Source: Litoribaculum gwangyangense
GTDB taxonomy: Bacteria > Bacteroidota > Bacteroidia > Flavobacteriales > Flavobacteriaceae
Assembly: GCF_039543505.1 (NCBI RefSeq)
Contig: NZ_BAABJW010000004.1
Location: forward strand, 186,001 to 250,000
DNA: 64,000 nucleotides
Direction of reading: 5' to 3'
A program made the translations under genes and the position numbers. The notes under the pieces were generated by a model. That model had not been told where the DNA came from and made no database searches. It saw nothing but the letters and a program-made list of their open reading frames with translations. Below are positions 46,736 through 55,231 of the stretch, piece after piece. Numbering within the stretch: position 1 is the stretch's first letter; every line of letters begins with the position of its first letter.

Positions 46736-47521
46736 ATGATTTCTGTAGTCATTAGAAATAAAAACCAATCAAAAGCATTAGAGTTTTTGTTATCAAATTT
46801 AACAAGAAGGTACAGCAAGGATATTGATGAAGTAATTGTAGTTGATAACCTCTCAACAGATAACTCCAAAGAGATAGCCAATAAGTACAACGCAAGATTT
46901 GAGACTATATCAAAATTTAGTTATGGAGGAAGTGCCAATTTTTGTGCAGAAAAAGCTAATAATGAAATAATAGCGATATTTAGTGCCCATTCTTACCCAG
47001 TAAGTCCAGATTTTTTTTCAAAAATTAAAAAAGCCTTTGAATACAATAAAAACTTGGCAGGTGTGAGGTGTTTGCATTCCAGCAATGACTATAAAAATTA
47101 TATTCAAAATATATCCGCTAAACAAGACCCCAATAAATCTGGTTTGATTTTTTCAGGTTCTGCATTTAGAAAATCAGTTTGGGAGAAAATTAAGTTCAAT
47201 GAAAACGTTCCAACTTTTGAGGATAAAGATTGGACAAAACGTGTTTTAAAAGCAGGTTATGATATTGAGTTTGCACCAGTTGTTTTTAATTATAATATTA
47301 GCAGAAATAGTAGGCAATTATTTTTCAGATTTAAAAATGATGTTGTAGGTAATTATCAAATTTGGCATGAAGAGCCTAAATTATCTAGTGTTTTAAAAGG
47401 AACGATGTATTCAATATTAAACGCTTTTAAAGTTTTGTTAGAATCCATTTTTTATGCTACAAAAAGACTTTTATTTATGTTGAAGTTTAAGTTTAATAAA
47501 CCAGAAAAGTTTGAATATTAA
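46736..47521 (+). CDS. Glycosyltransferase family 2 lacking a DxD motif
   Basis: A 261-aa GT-A protein. ISVVIRNKNQSKALEFLLSN and VIVVDNLSTDNSKEIA are normal, but where the metal-binding acidic motif should stand, residues 83-88 read SAHSYP. A later acidic cluster, VPTFEDKDWTKRVL, resembles the ED of other family members. The SAH-type motif occurs in some rhamnan/O-antigen GT2 enzymes, so it may be active by a variant metal site. The gene starts after the longest gap in the locus and precedes the next gene by 9 bases. Confidence 0.83.
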   Translation: MISVVIRNKNQSKALEFLLSNLTRRYSKDIDEVIVVDNLSTDNSKEIANKYNARFETISKFSYGGSANFCAEKANNEIIAIFSAHSYPVSPDFFSKIKKAFEYNKNLAGVRCLHSSNDYKNYIQNISAKQDPNKSGLIFSGSAFRKSVWEKIKFNENVPTFEDKDWTKRVLKAGYDIEFAPVVFNYNISRNSRQLFFRFKNDVVGNYQIWHEEPKLSSVLKGTMYSILNAFKVLLESIFYATKRLLFMLKFKFNKPEKFEY

Positions 47522-47530
47522 GCTTAAAAT

Positions 47531-48553
47531 ATGCGAAAGGGAGTAAACTCATCAAAAGAAGCATTAATTACAAGTTCCAACATACAACATAGGGTATTAG
47601 TGCCTCTATACATACCTTTTGAGAAGGACTATTATAAAGATGCTTTTTCAATTTTTGAAATGTGCTTAAATTCTATTTTAAATACCTCTATTTACAAATT
47701 GAAAATTACAGTTGTAAGTGATGGCTGTTGCGATAAAGTAAATGACAAGTTATATCGTTTATTTCGAAATAATAAAATAAACGAACTCATTATTGAAAAA
47801 GACAATATTGGTAAAATCAATGCTATTTTAAAGGGATTACGAACTGTTAATGAGCCATTTGTAACTATAACAGACGCAGATATATTGTTCTTGAATAATT
47901 GGGATAAAAATATATTTGAAATTTTTTCCACTTTCAAAAAAGCAGCTGTAGTTTCTCCAATTCCTGTTTTTAGGAAACAACTAAGCTATACAGCAAATAT
48001 TTGGTTAGATTTTTTGTTTTCAAAGAAGATGAAATTCCGCGAAGTAAAAAATCCAGATGCCTTGGAAAAGTTTGCCAATAGTTTAGGTTGGCCTTTTTTG
48101 CATGATAAGTACAAAGATGTTATCATGACATTAAAACAAGATAATGTTATTGCAGTTGTTAGTGCTGCACATTGTGTGGCGACCTACAAAACCAAATACT
48201 TAAAAAATATTCCTAGAAAAAATACGATTTATAAGTTGGGAGGCAACACAGAAGGGGAATACTTAGATAAACCACCTTATGAACTAGATGGTTACAGATT
48301 ATCTACTTATGATAATTATGCATACCACATGGGAAATTTGAAAGAAGATTGGATAGTTGGTACATTTGATAGCCAAAAAAAAGTTGATGAAAAAGTAACA
48401 TTACCAGTTTTTGCAAAGCAATCACCCAAAAAGAAACCTTTAAAATTATTAGCAATGAAGTTACTTTTAAAGGCATTCAAAATAAGAAAAGTTTATGATT
48501 TCTTTCTTAAAAGTAAAGGGCTTACTAGAGAAAAATTAAAAGTATTTAAATAA
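47531..48553 (+). CDS. Glycosyltransferase, GT2-like
   Basis: A 340-aa protein with a GT-A fold: RVLVPLYIPFEKDYYKDAF, VVSDGCCDKVND, NIGKINAILKGLRTV and the metal motif TITDADILF at 112-120. It has about 20 extra residues at the N-terminus compared with its neighbours and a longer middle segment. The block SAAHCVATYKTKYLKNIP and the HMGN segment are not seen in the other GT2 proteins of the window. Function is probably transfer of one sugar in the same glycan. The following gene begins 7 bases later. Confidence 0.78.
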   Translation: MRKGVNSSKEALITSSNIQHRVLVPLYIPFEKDYYKDAFSIFEMCLNSILNTSIYKLKITVVSDGCCDKVNDKLYRLFRNNKINELIIEKDNIGKINAILKGLRTVNEPFVTITDADILFLNNWDKNIFEIFSTFKKAAVVSPIPVFRKQLSYTANIWLDFLFSKKMKFREVKNPDALEKFANSLGWPFLHDKYKDVIMTLKQDNVIAVVSAAHCVATYKTKYLKNIPRKNTIYKLGGNTEGEYLDKPPYELDGYRLSTYDNYAYHMGNLKEDWIVGTFDSQKKVDEKVTLPVFAKQSPKKKPLKLLAMKLLLKAFKIRKVYDFFLKSKGLTREKLKVFK

Positions 48554-48560
48554 AGTTGAA

Positions 48561-49631
48561 TTGATAACTTTAACATTAACATATAGAGATAGAGATTTAA
48601 ACATTGTTAAAAACTGTTTGAAATCGCTAAAAAACCAAAGTAAATCAAGTTTTAAGGTTATTTTGGTTGATTATGGTAGCCAAAAAGTATTTTCAGAAGC
48701 CATTGAAAATATAGCAAAAAACTATCATTTCATCACATTGATACAGTGTCCAGTCCAAGGCCAATTATGGAACAAATCAAGGGCAATAAATATGGCTCTA
48801 AAACAATGTGACACTCCTTATTTTTTAGTTGGCGATATCGATTTGATTTTCCATCCAGATTTTATTAAGATAGCTAATAATTTGGCCTCAAAGGAAGTAA
48901 CTTATTTTAAGTATAGTTTTTTATCTAAAGAAGAGTCCTTAAAAATAAAAGCGTTTAATGATTATCAAATTGATTTTGAGGGAAATGAGGAAATTACAGG
49001 AACGACATTGTTTCCAACCGATGTCTTAAAAGAAGTAAACGGTTATGATGAGTTTTATCATGGCTGGGGTGCAGAAGACACTGATATCCATATGCGTTTA
49101 AAAGCTTCTGGAATAGATGTTAATTTTTATGATAAAGAGATATTACTAAAGCATCAATGGCACCCAAAAGCTTATAGAAGCAAGAATAGTTCAAACCCTT
49201 TTCATTCAAACTTAGAGCGTGTAAATCACAATTACATGTACACAACCATAAAAAACAAAGTTGTTGTTGCAAATTATGATTACGATTGGGGTGTACTTCC
49301 TAATAATGAACATTATTTAAAACTTTCCGATAACACAGATATAGAAATTAATATTCGGCCTATTGACTTTCACTTTTCTGCATTATTGGCAAGTTTCAAA
49401 AACTTAAATAATAAGGTTGTTAAAGTAAATATATATCCAGTAGGTGTTAAGGAAAGATTAGCTCAAAAGATAAAAAAGCTATTAAAAAGGAAGTACTTCA
49501 ATTATTTAGAATTAGAAACTATTAACAACCTTTTCTTAGAAGAAATAATTAAAAACTACAGAAATAAACCTTACACTTATAATTTTGATAGAAAAAAAGA
49601 GGTTATTAATTTAATAATTTACTTTAACTAA
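48561..49631 (+). CDS. Glycosyltransferase family 2 with galactosyltransferase-like C-terminal part
   Basis: A 356-aa protein. The N-terminal GT-A part has ITLTLTYRDRDLNIVKNCL, ILVDYGSQ and the metal motif VGDIDLIFHPD at 90-100. GWGAEDTDIHMRLK near 168-181 matches the GWGxED motif of the glyco_transf_7C type, as in chondroitin synthase and beta-1,4-galactosyltransferases. TTG at 48561 is the only sensible start. The stop codon shares a base with the ATG of the next gene. Confidence 0.83.
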   Translation: MITLTLTYRDRDLNIVKNCLKSLKNQSKSSFKVILVDYGSQKVFSEAIENIAKNYHFITLIQCPVQGQLWNKSRAINMALKQCDTPYFLVGDIDLIFHPDFIKIANNLASKEVTYFKYSFLSKEESLKIKAFNDYQIDFEGNEEITGTTLFPTDVLKEVNGYDEFYHGWGAEDTDIHMRLKASGIDVNFYDKEILLKHQWHPKAYRSKNSSNPFHSNLERVNHNYMYTTIKNKVVVANYDYDWGVLPNNEHYLKLSDNTDIEINIRPIDFHFSALLASFKNLNNKVVKVNIYPVGVKERLAQKIKKLLKRKYFNYLELETINNLFLEEIIKNYRNKPYTYNFDRKKEVINLIIYFN

Positions 49632-50779
49632 TGAAGATATTATTGGTTTCCATGCCTTCATTACATTTTTTTAGGTGGACAGAACAATTAGAAAATTCTG
49701 GTCATGACGTTTATTGGTTTGATATTGTTGACGGTAACCCAACTTCAAGATTACCTTGGGTAAAAAAAATAAACGGATGGAGACTTAAATTTCCCAATTT
49801 TAAAGGGCGCTATTTTATTAAAAGCCGACTACCTTTTTTGTATAAGTTATCCAAACCTTTAGTTGAGCGAAAGGTTGAAACTGAGTTTGAAAAAGTGTTA
49901 TTACAAGTGCAACCAGATATTGTTCACAGTTTTGTGCTGTATATTTCTTGTACGCCGATTTTCCCAGTAATGCTTAAATATAAAAAGCAAAAGTGGGTGT
50001 ATTCTTCATGGGGAAGTGATTTATATTTTTTTCAGAATCATACAACATATTTGAATGACATTAAAAGAGTATTACCTCGGGTTAATTTTTTATTTGCCGA
50101 TTGTCAAAGAGATATCAAATTAGCAAAACAGTATGGTTTCGAAGGTGATGTTCTAGGTATTTTTCCAGGAGGAGGAGGGTTTAATTATAACGATACTGAT
50201 AAATTTATAAGGCCAGTTCTTGAAAGAAATATAATTTTAGTAAAAGGTTATCAAGGTCGTTCAGGACGTGCCATTGAAGTATTAAAAGCACTTCAAAAGA
50301 TGTATTCAAATCTTAAACCTTATAAAGTTGTTGTTTTTGGAGCTGATGATGAGGTTGAATTGTTCATAAATAAAAATTCAATGGGTATTGAATTAAATAT
50401 TGAGTGTTTATCTAGGCAAAACTTCCTACCACATCAACGTATTCTAGAATTTATGGGAAGTGCATTAATTTATATTGGTAATAGCAATTCTGACGGAATG
50501 CCCAATACACTATTGGAAGCTATTGCGCAAGGAGCTTTTCCTATTCAATCAAATCCTGGAGGTGCAACCGAGGAAGTTATAACTCATAGAGAAAATGGGT
50601 TGATAATTCAAGACTGTAATGATTCACAAGAAATAATGCAGCATATCAAAACGTCGCTTAATAATTCTGATTTAATAGAGAAAGCTTATAAATTTAATCA
50701 AAATAAGATAAAGCCCAAATACGAAAGAGGTTTAGTGCAATCACTAGTTTTACAAGCCTATAACACTATTATCAAATAG
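49631..50779 (+). CDS. Glycosyltransferase family 4
   Basis: A 382-aa GT-B enzyme beginning MKILLVSMPSLHFFRWTEQL, with WVYSSWGSDLYFF in the acceptor half and GNSNSDGMPNTLLEAIAQG as donor-binding motif, in which Asp replaces the first Glu. SNPGGATEEVI is typical of the C-terminal GT4 domain. One-base overlap (TAATG) with the gene before. The gene after starts 10 bases downstream. Donor unknown. Confidence 0.87.
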   Translation: MKILLVSMPSLHFFRWTEQLENSGHDVYWFDIVDGNPTSRLPWVKKINGWRLKFPNFKGRYFIKSRLPFLYKLSKPLVERKVETEFEKVLLQVQPDIVHSFVLYISCTPIFPVMLKYKKQKWVYSSWGSDLYFFQNHTTYLNDIKRVLPRVNFLFADCQRDIKLAKQYGFEGDVLGIFPGGGGFNYNDTDKFIRPVLERNIILVKGYQGRSGRAIEVLKALQKMYSNLKPYKVVVFGADDEVELFINKNSMGIELNIECLSRQNFLPHQRILEFMGSALIYIGNSNSDGMPNTLLEAIAQGAFPIQSNPGGATEEVITHRENGLIIQDCNDSQEIMQHIKTSLNNSDLIEKAYKFNQNKIKPKYERGLVQSLVLQAYNTIIK

Positions 50780-50789
50780 GATATAATAA

Positions 50790-52265
50790 ATGTTTACTCA
50801 GCAAACCATAAAGGATACAATTTTAAGCTTTGAAGAAAAATTTCCAGTAGATACTTGGGTTGTTAATGGGGTACACATTTGGCCGTATGTGAGAATAAAA
50901 ATTTATATACATTCCTTGATATTAATGAATAAAAATGAATTATCAGAGAGTGAAAACCCTCCTTTAAATCAAAATTTTAGTAAAAAATTACAAAAAAAAC
51001 TAATTAAGGTATTATTGGTTTTTAAGGCTTTAATTAGTCTTAACGCATTCTTTTTCAAGTTAAAAAAAAGGCAAATAATTTTTTTCGGATCTCATATTCA
51101 CCGCGTATTATATAATGGGAAATACTTTAATCGATTTTATGATTCAATGATAGATTATCATAATTTACAGAATGATGTTTATATGATGGAGTATCAAAAA
51201 ATTTATGACGCTTCATATAATAAGAAAGCAATTATACCCTTAAGTAAATATTTAAATTACCATAAATTATTAGCTAAATTATCTAATAGGTTTAATAAAG
51301 AAATCAATGTTTTAAACTTAAATAATTATCACGCTTTTTATAAAGAGTTAAGTAATTACAATATTAATATAACGGCTTTAGGGGTTTCAGAAAAAGAAAT
51401 TATTGACTGGACCAATAGGTTAAAATTAACAAGCAGTTTTTTTGAAAAATTCTTCAAAAAAGTTAAACCAAAAAAAGTAGTTTTTCTTGGTTATTATGGG
51501 TTAGATGATATATATTCTGCTTTATTAGTCGCTAACAATCTTAATATTGAAACTATTGATTTCCAACATGGTCCTCAAACTAATGTGCATTTGGCATTTG
51601 CCCACTGGAATAAGTTGCCAATAAAGGGGTTTAATACCATGCCTAAAACTTTTTGGAATTGGGATAATGAGTCAAAAAATAGTATAGATAAATGGGCAAA
51701 TAAAACAAACACTATAAAGTCAAAAGTTGTTGGGCAGCCATATGTAGCGTATTGGACAAGCAAGTATAAGAGTAGTGATGAGAGCAAAAAACAATATGTT
51801 TTTTATAGTTTACAAACATCACCATTTAGTATTGAAGACCTATTAACACCAAAAATTGTTAAGTTAATACAGGTGAACATTTACCATTGGATTTTAAGAT
51901 TACACCCAAGAAACAATTTAAATTTAGATATGTTAGATAGGTTTTTGTTAATAAATAATTTAAAAGAAAAATGCACGGTACAAGATGCTATTTCGTCACC
52001 ACTACCTGAAGTTTTAAACAGTTCGATGGCGCATATAACTAATTATTCTGGATGTTTAATTGAAGCCAGATTACTAAACGTTCCCACTATATTAATTAAT
52101 ATTGCGGGTAAAGAAATGTTTAATCAATATATTGATGATAAACTTGTTTTCTATATAGAGCAAGATGATGAAGGCTTTATAAAAAATGCTGAATCAAAGT
52201 TAGAAGTGTTTAGTAAATTAAGTTTTAAAACAAAAAAGACAAGTGTATACAATCCACTAGAATAG
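50790..52265 (+). CDS. Putative GT-B type capsule glycosyl- or phosphotransferase
   Basis: A 491-aa protein I cannot place in a named family. DFQHGP near residues 257-262 and RLHPR near 370-374 are spaced like the substrate-binding motifs of CDP-glycerol phosphotransferase, KpsC/KpsS and polysialyltransferase-type GT-B enzymes. NYSGCLIEARLLNVPTILI near 425-445 fits the nucleotide-sugar site. The first 60 residues (SFEEKFPVDTWVVNGVHIWPYVR) form a separate conserved-looking segment. It lies directly before the nonulosonate genes, so use of their CMP-sugar is one possibility. A 94-base gap follows it. Confidence 0.6.
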   Translation: MFTQQTIKDTILSFEEKFPVDTWVVNGVHIWPYVRIKIYIHSLILMNKNELSESENPPLNQNFSKKLQKKLIKVLLVFKALISLNAFFFKLKKRQIIFFGSHIHRVLYNGKYFNRFYDSMIDYHNLQNDVYMMEYQKIYDASYNKKAIIPLSKYLNYHKLLAKLSNRFNKEINVLNLNNYHAFYKELSNYNINITALGVSEKEIIDWTNRLKLTSSFFEKFFKKVKPKKVVFLGYYGLDDIYSALLVANNLNIETIDFQHGPQTNVHLAFAHWNKLPIKGFNTMPKTFWNWDNESKNSIDKWANKTNTIKSKVVGQPYVAYWTSKYKSSDESKKQYVFYSLQTSPFSIEDLLTPKIVKLIQVNIYHWILRLHPRNNLNLDMLDRFLLINNLKEKCTVQDAISSPLPEVLNSSMAHITNYSGCLIEARLLNVPTILINIAGKEMFNQYIDDKLVFYIEQDDEGFIKNAESKLEVFSKLSFKTKKTSVYNPLE

Positions 52266-52359
52266 ACACTAAAATTATTGCTTACGAGTAGGTTTTTATC
52301 TAAACACCCTAAAAAAAACTGTATTTTAGCATTTAGATATTTTCTAATCGTATTAATCA

Positions 52360-53514
52360 ATGAAAAAAATAGGTTTCATCCCTTTACGAAAAGGTTCCAA
52401 AGGAATTGTTGGGAAAAATAAAAGAAAAATGGTTGGCAGGCCATTATTTACATGGGTTTTGGGTGAAGCCATTTTCTCAGATTTAGATGATGTTTATGTT
52501 TACACAGACGATGAAACCATTGTTGATTTTATAAATAAAGAATATCAATGGACCAATAAAGTAAAACCGTTGATAAGAAGTGCAGAAAGTGCCACTGATA
52601 CTGCATCAACAGAATCTGCAATACTTGAGTTTTGTGAAAAAATAAATTATAATTTTGATGTGTTTTGTTTGTTGCAAGCCACATCACCTTTCACAAAAAA
52701 AGAGGATATCAATGCTTGTTTAGATAAACTCAGCGGAGAATTTGATTCAGCCTTAACCGTGGTTCATACCCACCGATTCACATGGGATCAATCTGGTAAA
52801 CCATTAAATTACAATCCTCAAAATAGGCCTCGCCGACAAGATTTTGAAGGATTACTAATTGAAAACGGAGCTGTTTATATAACAACAAAAGAAAGTTTAA
52901 AAAGTACAAAATGCAGACTAGGAGATAAAGTCGCAGTAGTGCAAATGCCTGAAGAGTCTTTGTATGAAATAGATTCTGAAACCGATTGGGTTGTTGTTGA
53001 AAATTTATTGATAGAACGTCAAAAACGAGAAAAAGAATCCAAAAAAATAACGCATTTGTTTCTAGACGTAGATGGCGTTTTTACAGATGGTACCATAACG
53101 TATTCAAAAGATGGTGAACTCACCAAGAATTTTGATATGCGTGATGGTATGGGATTAGAAATTTTAAGACAGCACCAAGTTGAGGTTATGGTGATGACTT
53201 CAGAGAATTCAGAATTAGTTGCAAAACGCATGGAAAAGCTTAAAATTGAGCACGTTTTTTTGGGTGTGAAAGATAAATACTCATTGCTAAAACACATTGC
53301 CCAAAACAAACATATCGATTTAAACCAAGTTGCTTATATAGGTGACGATGTGAATGATTTAACTAACATTTGCAGTGTTGGTTGGTCTTTTACTCCTAAT
53401 AACGCAACAGATATTGTTAAACAACATGCCGATGTGGTGCTTTCTAAAAATTCAGGTGCTGGTGCCATTCGTGAAGCGTGCGAATTTATAATGAATTATA
53501 ATAAAAGATTTTAA
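52360..53514 (+). CDS. neuA: CMP-nonulosonate (sialic acid) cytidylyltransferase fused to KdsC-type HAD phosphatase
   Basis: A 384-aa two-domain protein. Residues 1-220 are a CMP-sialate synthetase: IGFIPLRKGSKGIVGKNKR is the nucleotide-binding loop and LLQATSPFT the sugar-binding block. Residues 230-384 are a cap-less HAD phosphatase with THLFLDVDGVFTDG (Asp236 nucleophile, Asp238) and GDDVNDL. The phosphatase would remove the 9-phosphate from Neu5Ac-9-P or KDN-9-P, and the first domain would then form the CMP-sugar. The same two-domain layout occurs in animal CMP-sialate synthetases and in the KDN pathway of Bacteroides. It is paired with the synthase gene 14 bases downstream. Confidence 0.88.
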   Translation: MKKIGFIPLRKGSKGIVGKNKRKMVGRPLFTWVLGEAIFSDLDDVYVYTDDETIVDFINKEYQWTNKVKPLIRSAESATDTASTESAILEFCEKINYNFDVFCLLQATSPFTKKEDINACLDKLSGEFDSALTVVHTHRFTWDQSGKPLNYNPQNRPRRQDFEGLLIENGAVYITTKESLKSTKCRLGDKVAVVQMPEESLYEIDSETDWVVVENLLIERQKREKESKKITHLFLDVDGVFTDGTITYSKDGELTKNFDMRDGMGLEILRQHQVEVMVMTSENSELVAKRMEKLKIEHVFLGVKDKYSLLKHIAQNKHIDLNQVAYIGDDVNDLTNICSVGWSFTPNNATDIVKQHADVVLSKNSGAGAIREACEFIMNYNKRF

Positions 53515-53528
53515 TACCCCAAAATCTA

Positions 53529-54404
53529 ATGAATACATACAAAAAACCTTATATCATTGCCGAAATTGGTTGCAACCACAAAGGCGACATGGAAATTGCC
53601 AAAGAGCTCATTAAAGTGGCCAAAATATTCTGTAACGTAGATGCGGTTAAATTTCAAAAGCGAAATAACAAGGAATTATTAACCGAAGAACAATATTACC
53701 AACCGCATCCAAATCCAGCAAACTCTTATGGTAATACTTATGGAGAACATCGGGAGTTTTTAGAATTTGATGTCAACCAACATGCAGAATTAAAGCAGTA
53801 TTGTGAAGACATAGGTATCGCCTATTCAACCTCCGTTTGGGATCTAACATCAGCCAAAGAAATCGCATCTTTAAATCCAGAATTCATTAAAATCCCTTCG
53901 GCTTGTAACAATAATATAGCAATGTTGGAATGGTTATGTAATAATTACAGTGGTGAACTGCATATTTCAACGGGTATGACTACCAAAGGTGAAATAGATG
54001 ATTTGGTTGACCTCTTCAAGAAACATAACAGAAACAAAGATTTAGTACTTTACAACTGTACATCAGGTTATCCTGTGCCTTTTGAAGATGTTTGTTTGTT
54101 GGATATTAATCTGTTAATCGATAAATATCAAGAAGATGTTAAGCACATTGGCTTTTCGGGTCATCATTTAGGAATAGCGGTTGATGTGGCTGCTTACACT
54201 TTGGGTGCCAATATTATTGAAAGACATTACACAATTGACAGAACTTGGAAAGGCACCGACCATGCAGCATCCTTAGAACCTATGGGTTTGAGAAAACTAT
54301 CCAGAGATATTAATGCTGTTTACAAAGCGTTACAATTTAAAAACCAAGATATTTTACCTATTGAGCAAGTTCAACGCGACAAGTTAAAAAATCAAAAAGT
54401 ATAA
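53529..54404 (+). CDS. neuB: NeuB-family nonulosonate synthase without SAF domain
   Basis: A 291-aa aldolase-type synthase joining phosphoenolpyruvate to an N-acetylmannosamine-like or mannose-like acceptor. The TIM barrel is complete: IIAEIGCNHKGDMEIAKEL, DAVKFQKR, STSVWDLTSAKEI, KIPSACNNN, HISTGMTTKGE, YNCTSGYPVP, GFSGHH and ERHYTIDRTWKGTDHAASLE. The protein stops where the roughly 60-residue SAF (antifreeze-like) domain of NeuB, SpsE and human NANS normally begins. No epimerase or N-acetylmannosamine gene is in the window, so Neu5Ac, KDN or another nonulosonate cannot be told apart. With a phosphatase fused to its partner, a 6-phosphate acceptor is likely. Confidence 0.87.
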   Translation: MNTYKKPYIIAEIGCNHKGDMEIAKELIKVAKIFCNVDAVKFQKRNNKELLTEEQYYQPHPNPANSYGNTYGEHREFLEFDVNQHAELKQYCEDIGIAYSTSVWDLTSAKEIASLNPEFIKIPSACNNNIAMLEWLCNNYSGELHISTGMTTKGEIDDLVDLFKKHNRNKDLVLYNCTSGYPVPFEDVCLLDINLLIDKYQEDVKHIGFSGHHLGIAVDVAAYTLGANIIERHYTIDRTWKGTDHAASLEPMGLRKLSRDINAVYKALQFKNQDILPIEQVQRDKLKNQKV

Positions 54405-55231
54405 TGTTTTCAACCAATAAGATTCGATTGTTTTGGTGGAATGAAATCAAGATTCAAGGTAAATCTAAAGAGAATTTTGGTGATTTACTTGGTAAGTATT
54501 TGGTTGAAAAAATATCAGTTAAAAAAGTAGTTTTTAGTTGGCCCAAAAAGTTTTCCTTTCATGATTTTTTTACGCCTATTTATGTAACTGTTGGAAGTAT
54601 TTTAACCCATGTAAATAGTAAATGTATTGTTTGGGGCAGTGGTATTATATCAAAAGAAAATCTTATTAAAAAAGCTAAATTTTTAGCAGTTCGTGGGCCT
54701 CAAACTAGAAGGCATTTGATAAATCAAGGTTATGAAGTACCAGAAATTTATGGTGATCCTGCCTTGTTATTGCCTAAATATTATTACCCTAAAATAGAAA
54801 AGAAATATAAGATTGGAATTGTTCCACATTACCGGGATTTTAATAAAATAAAAGATTTTTATTTGAATCTAGATGATGTTTTACTTATTGATTTAATGAC
54901 CAATGATGTGGAGGCAAAAACCAATGAGTTTTTAAAATGTGAAAATATAGTGTCATCTTCCTTACACGGAATTATTGTAGCGCACGCCTATGGTATTCCT
55001 GCTGTTTGGCAAAAATTTTCTGATGATGTTTTTGGCGATGATATTAAATATCAAGATTATTTTGAATCTGTAGAAATAGCGAACTATAAACCAAATATCA
55101 TCGACCAAAAAATGAGTTTAAGCGAATTACTTGACCTTTTTCATGATAAAGAATCACTTCCCAAAAAGGAAATAATAGAAAAATTATGTTCAAATTTAAT
55201 GGACGTTTGCCCTTTTAAAAACTCAAATTAG
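54404..55231 (+). CDS. Polysaccharide pyruvyltransferase-family protein
   Basis: A 275-aa protein of the CsaB/WcaK type, which attach pyruvate from phosphoenolpyruvate as a ketal on a sugar. NFGDLLGKYLVEKIS near residues 24-38, IVWGSGIISKEN, FLAVRGPQTRRHL, YGDPALLLP and SSLHGIIVAHAYGIPAVW are family blocks in the usual order. Second pyruvyltransferase domain of the locus; the first is fused to a radical SAM domain at 32614. One-base overlap (TAATG) with the synthase gene before, and the next gene starts directly after its stop. Confidence 0.85.
   Translation: MFSTNKIRLFWWNEIKIQGKSKENFGDLLGKYLVEKISVKKVVFSWPKKFSFHDFFTPIYVTVGSILTHVNSKCIVWGSGIISKENLIKKAKFLAVRGPQTRRHLINQGYEVPEIYGDPALLLPKYYYPKIEKKYKIGIVPHYRDFNKIKDFYLNLDDVLLIDLMTNDVEAKTNEFLKCENIVSSSLHGIIVAHAYGIPAVWQKFSDDVFGDDIKYQDYFESVEIANYKPNIIDQKMSLSELLDLFHDKESLPKKEIIEKLCSNLMDVCPFKNSN

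Noticed and set aside
52320..52350. Internal promoter before the nonulosonate genes (TATTTTAG)
   Set aside because: One mismatch to the -7 box and no -33 element at proper distance. Such octamers are frequent in this AT-rich DNA.
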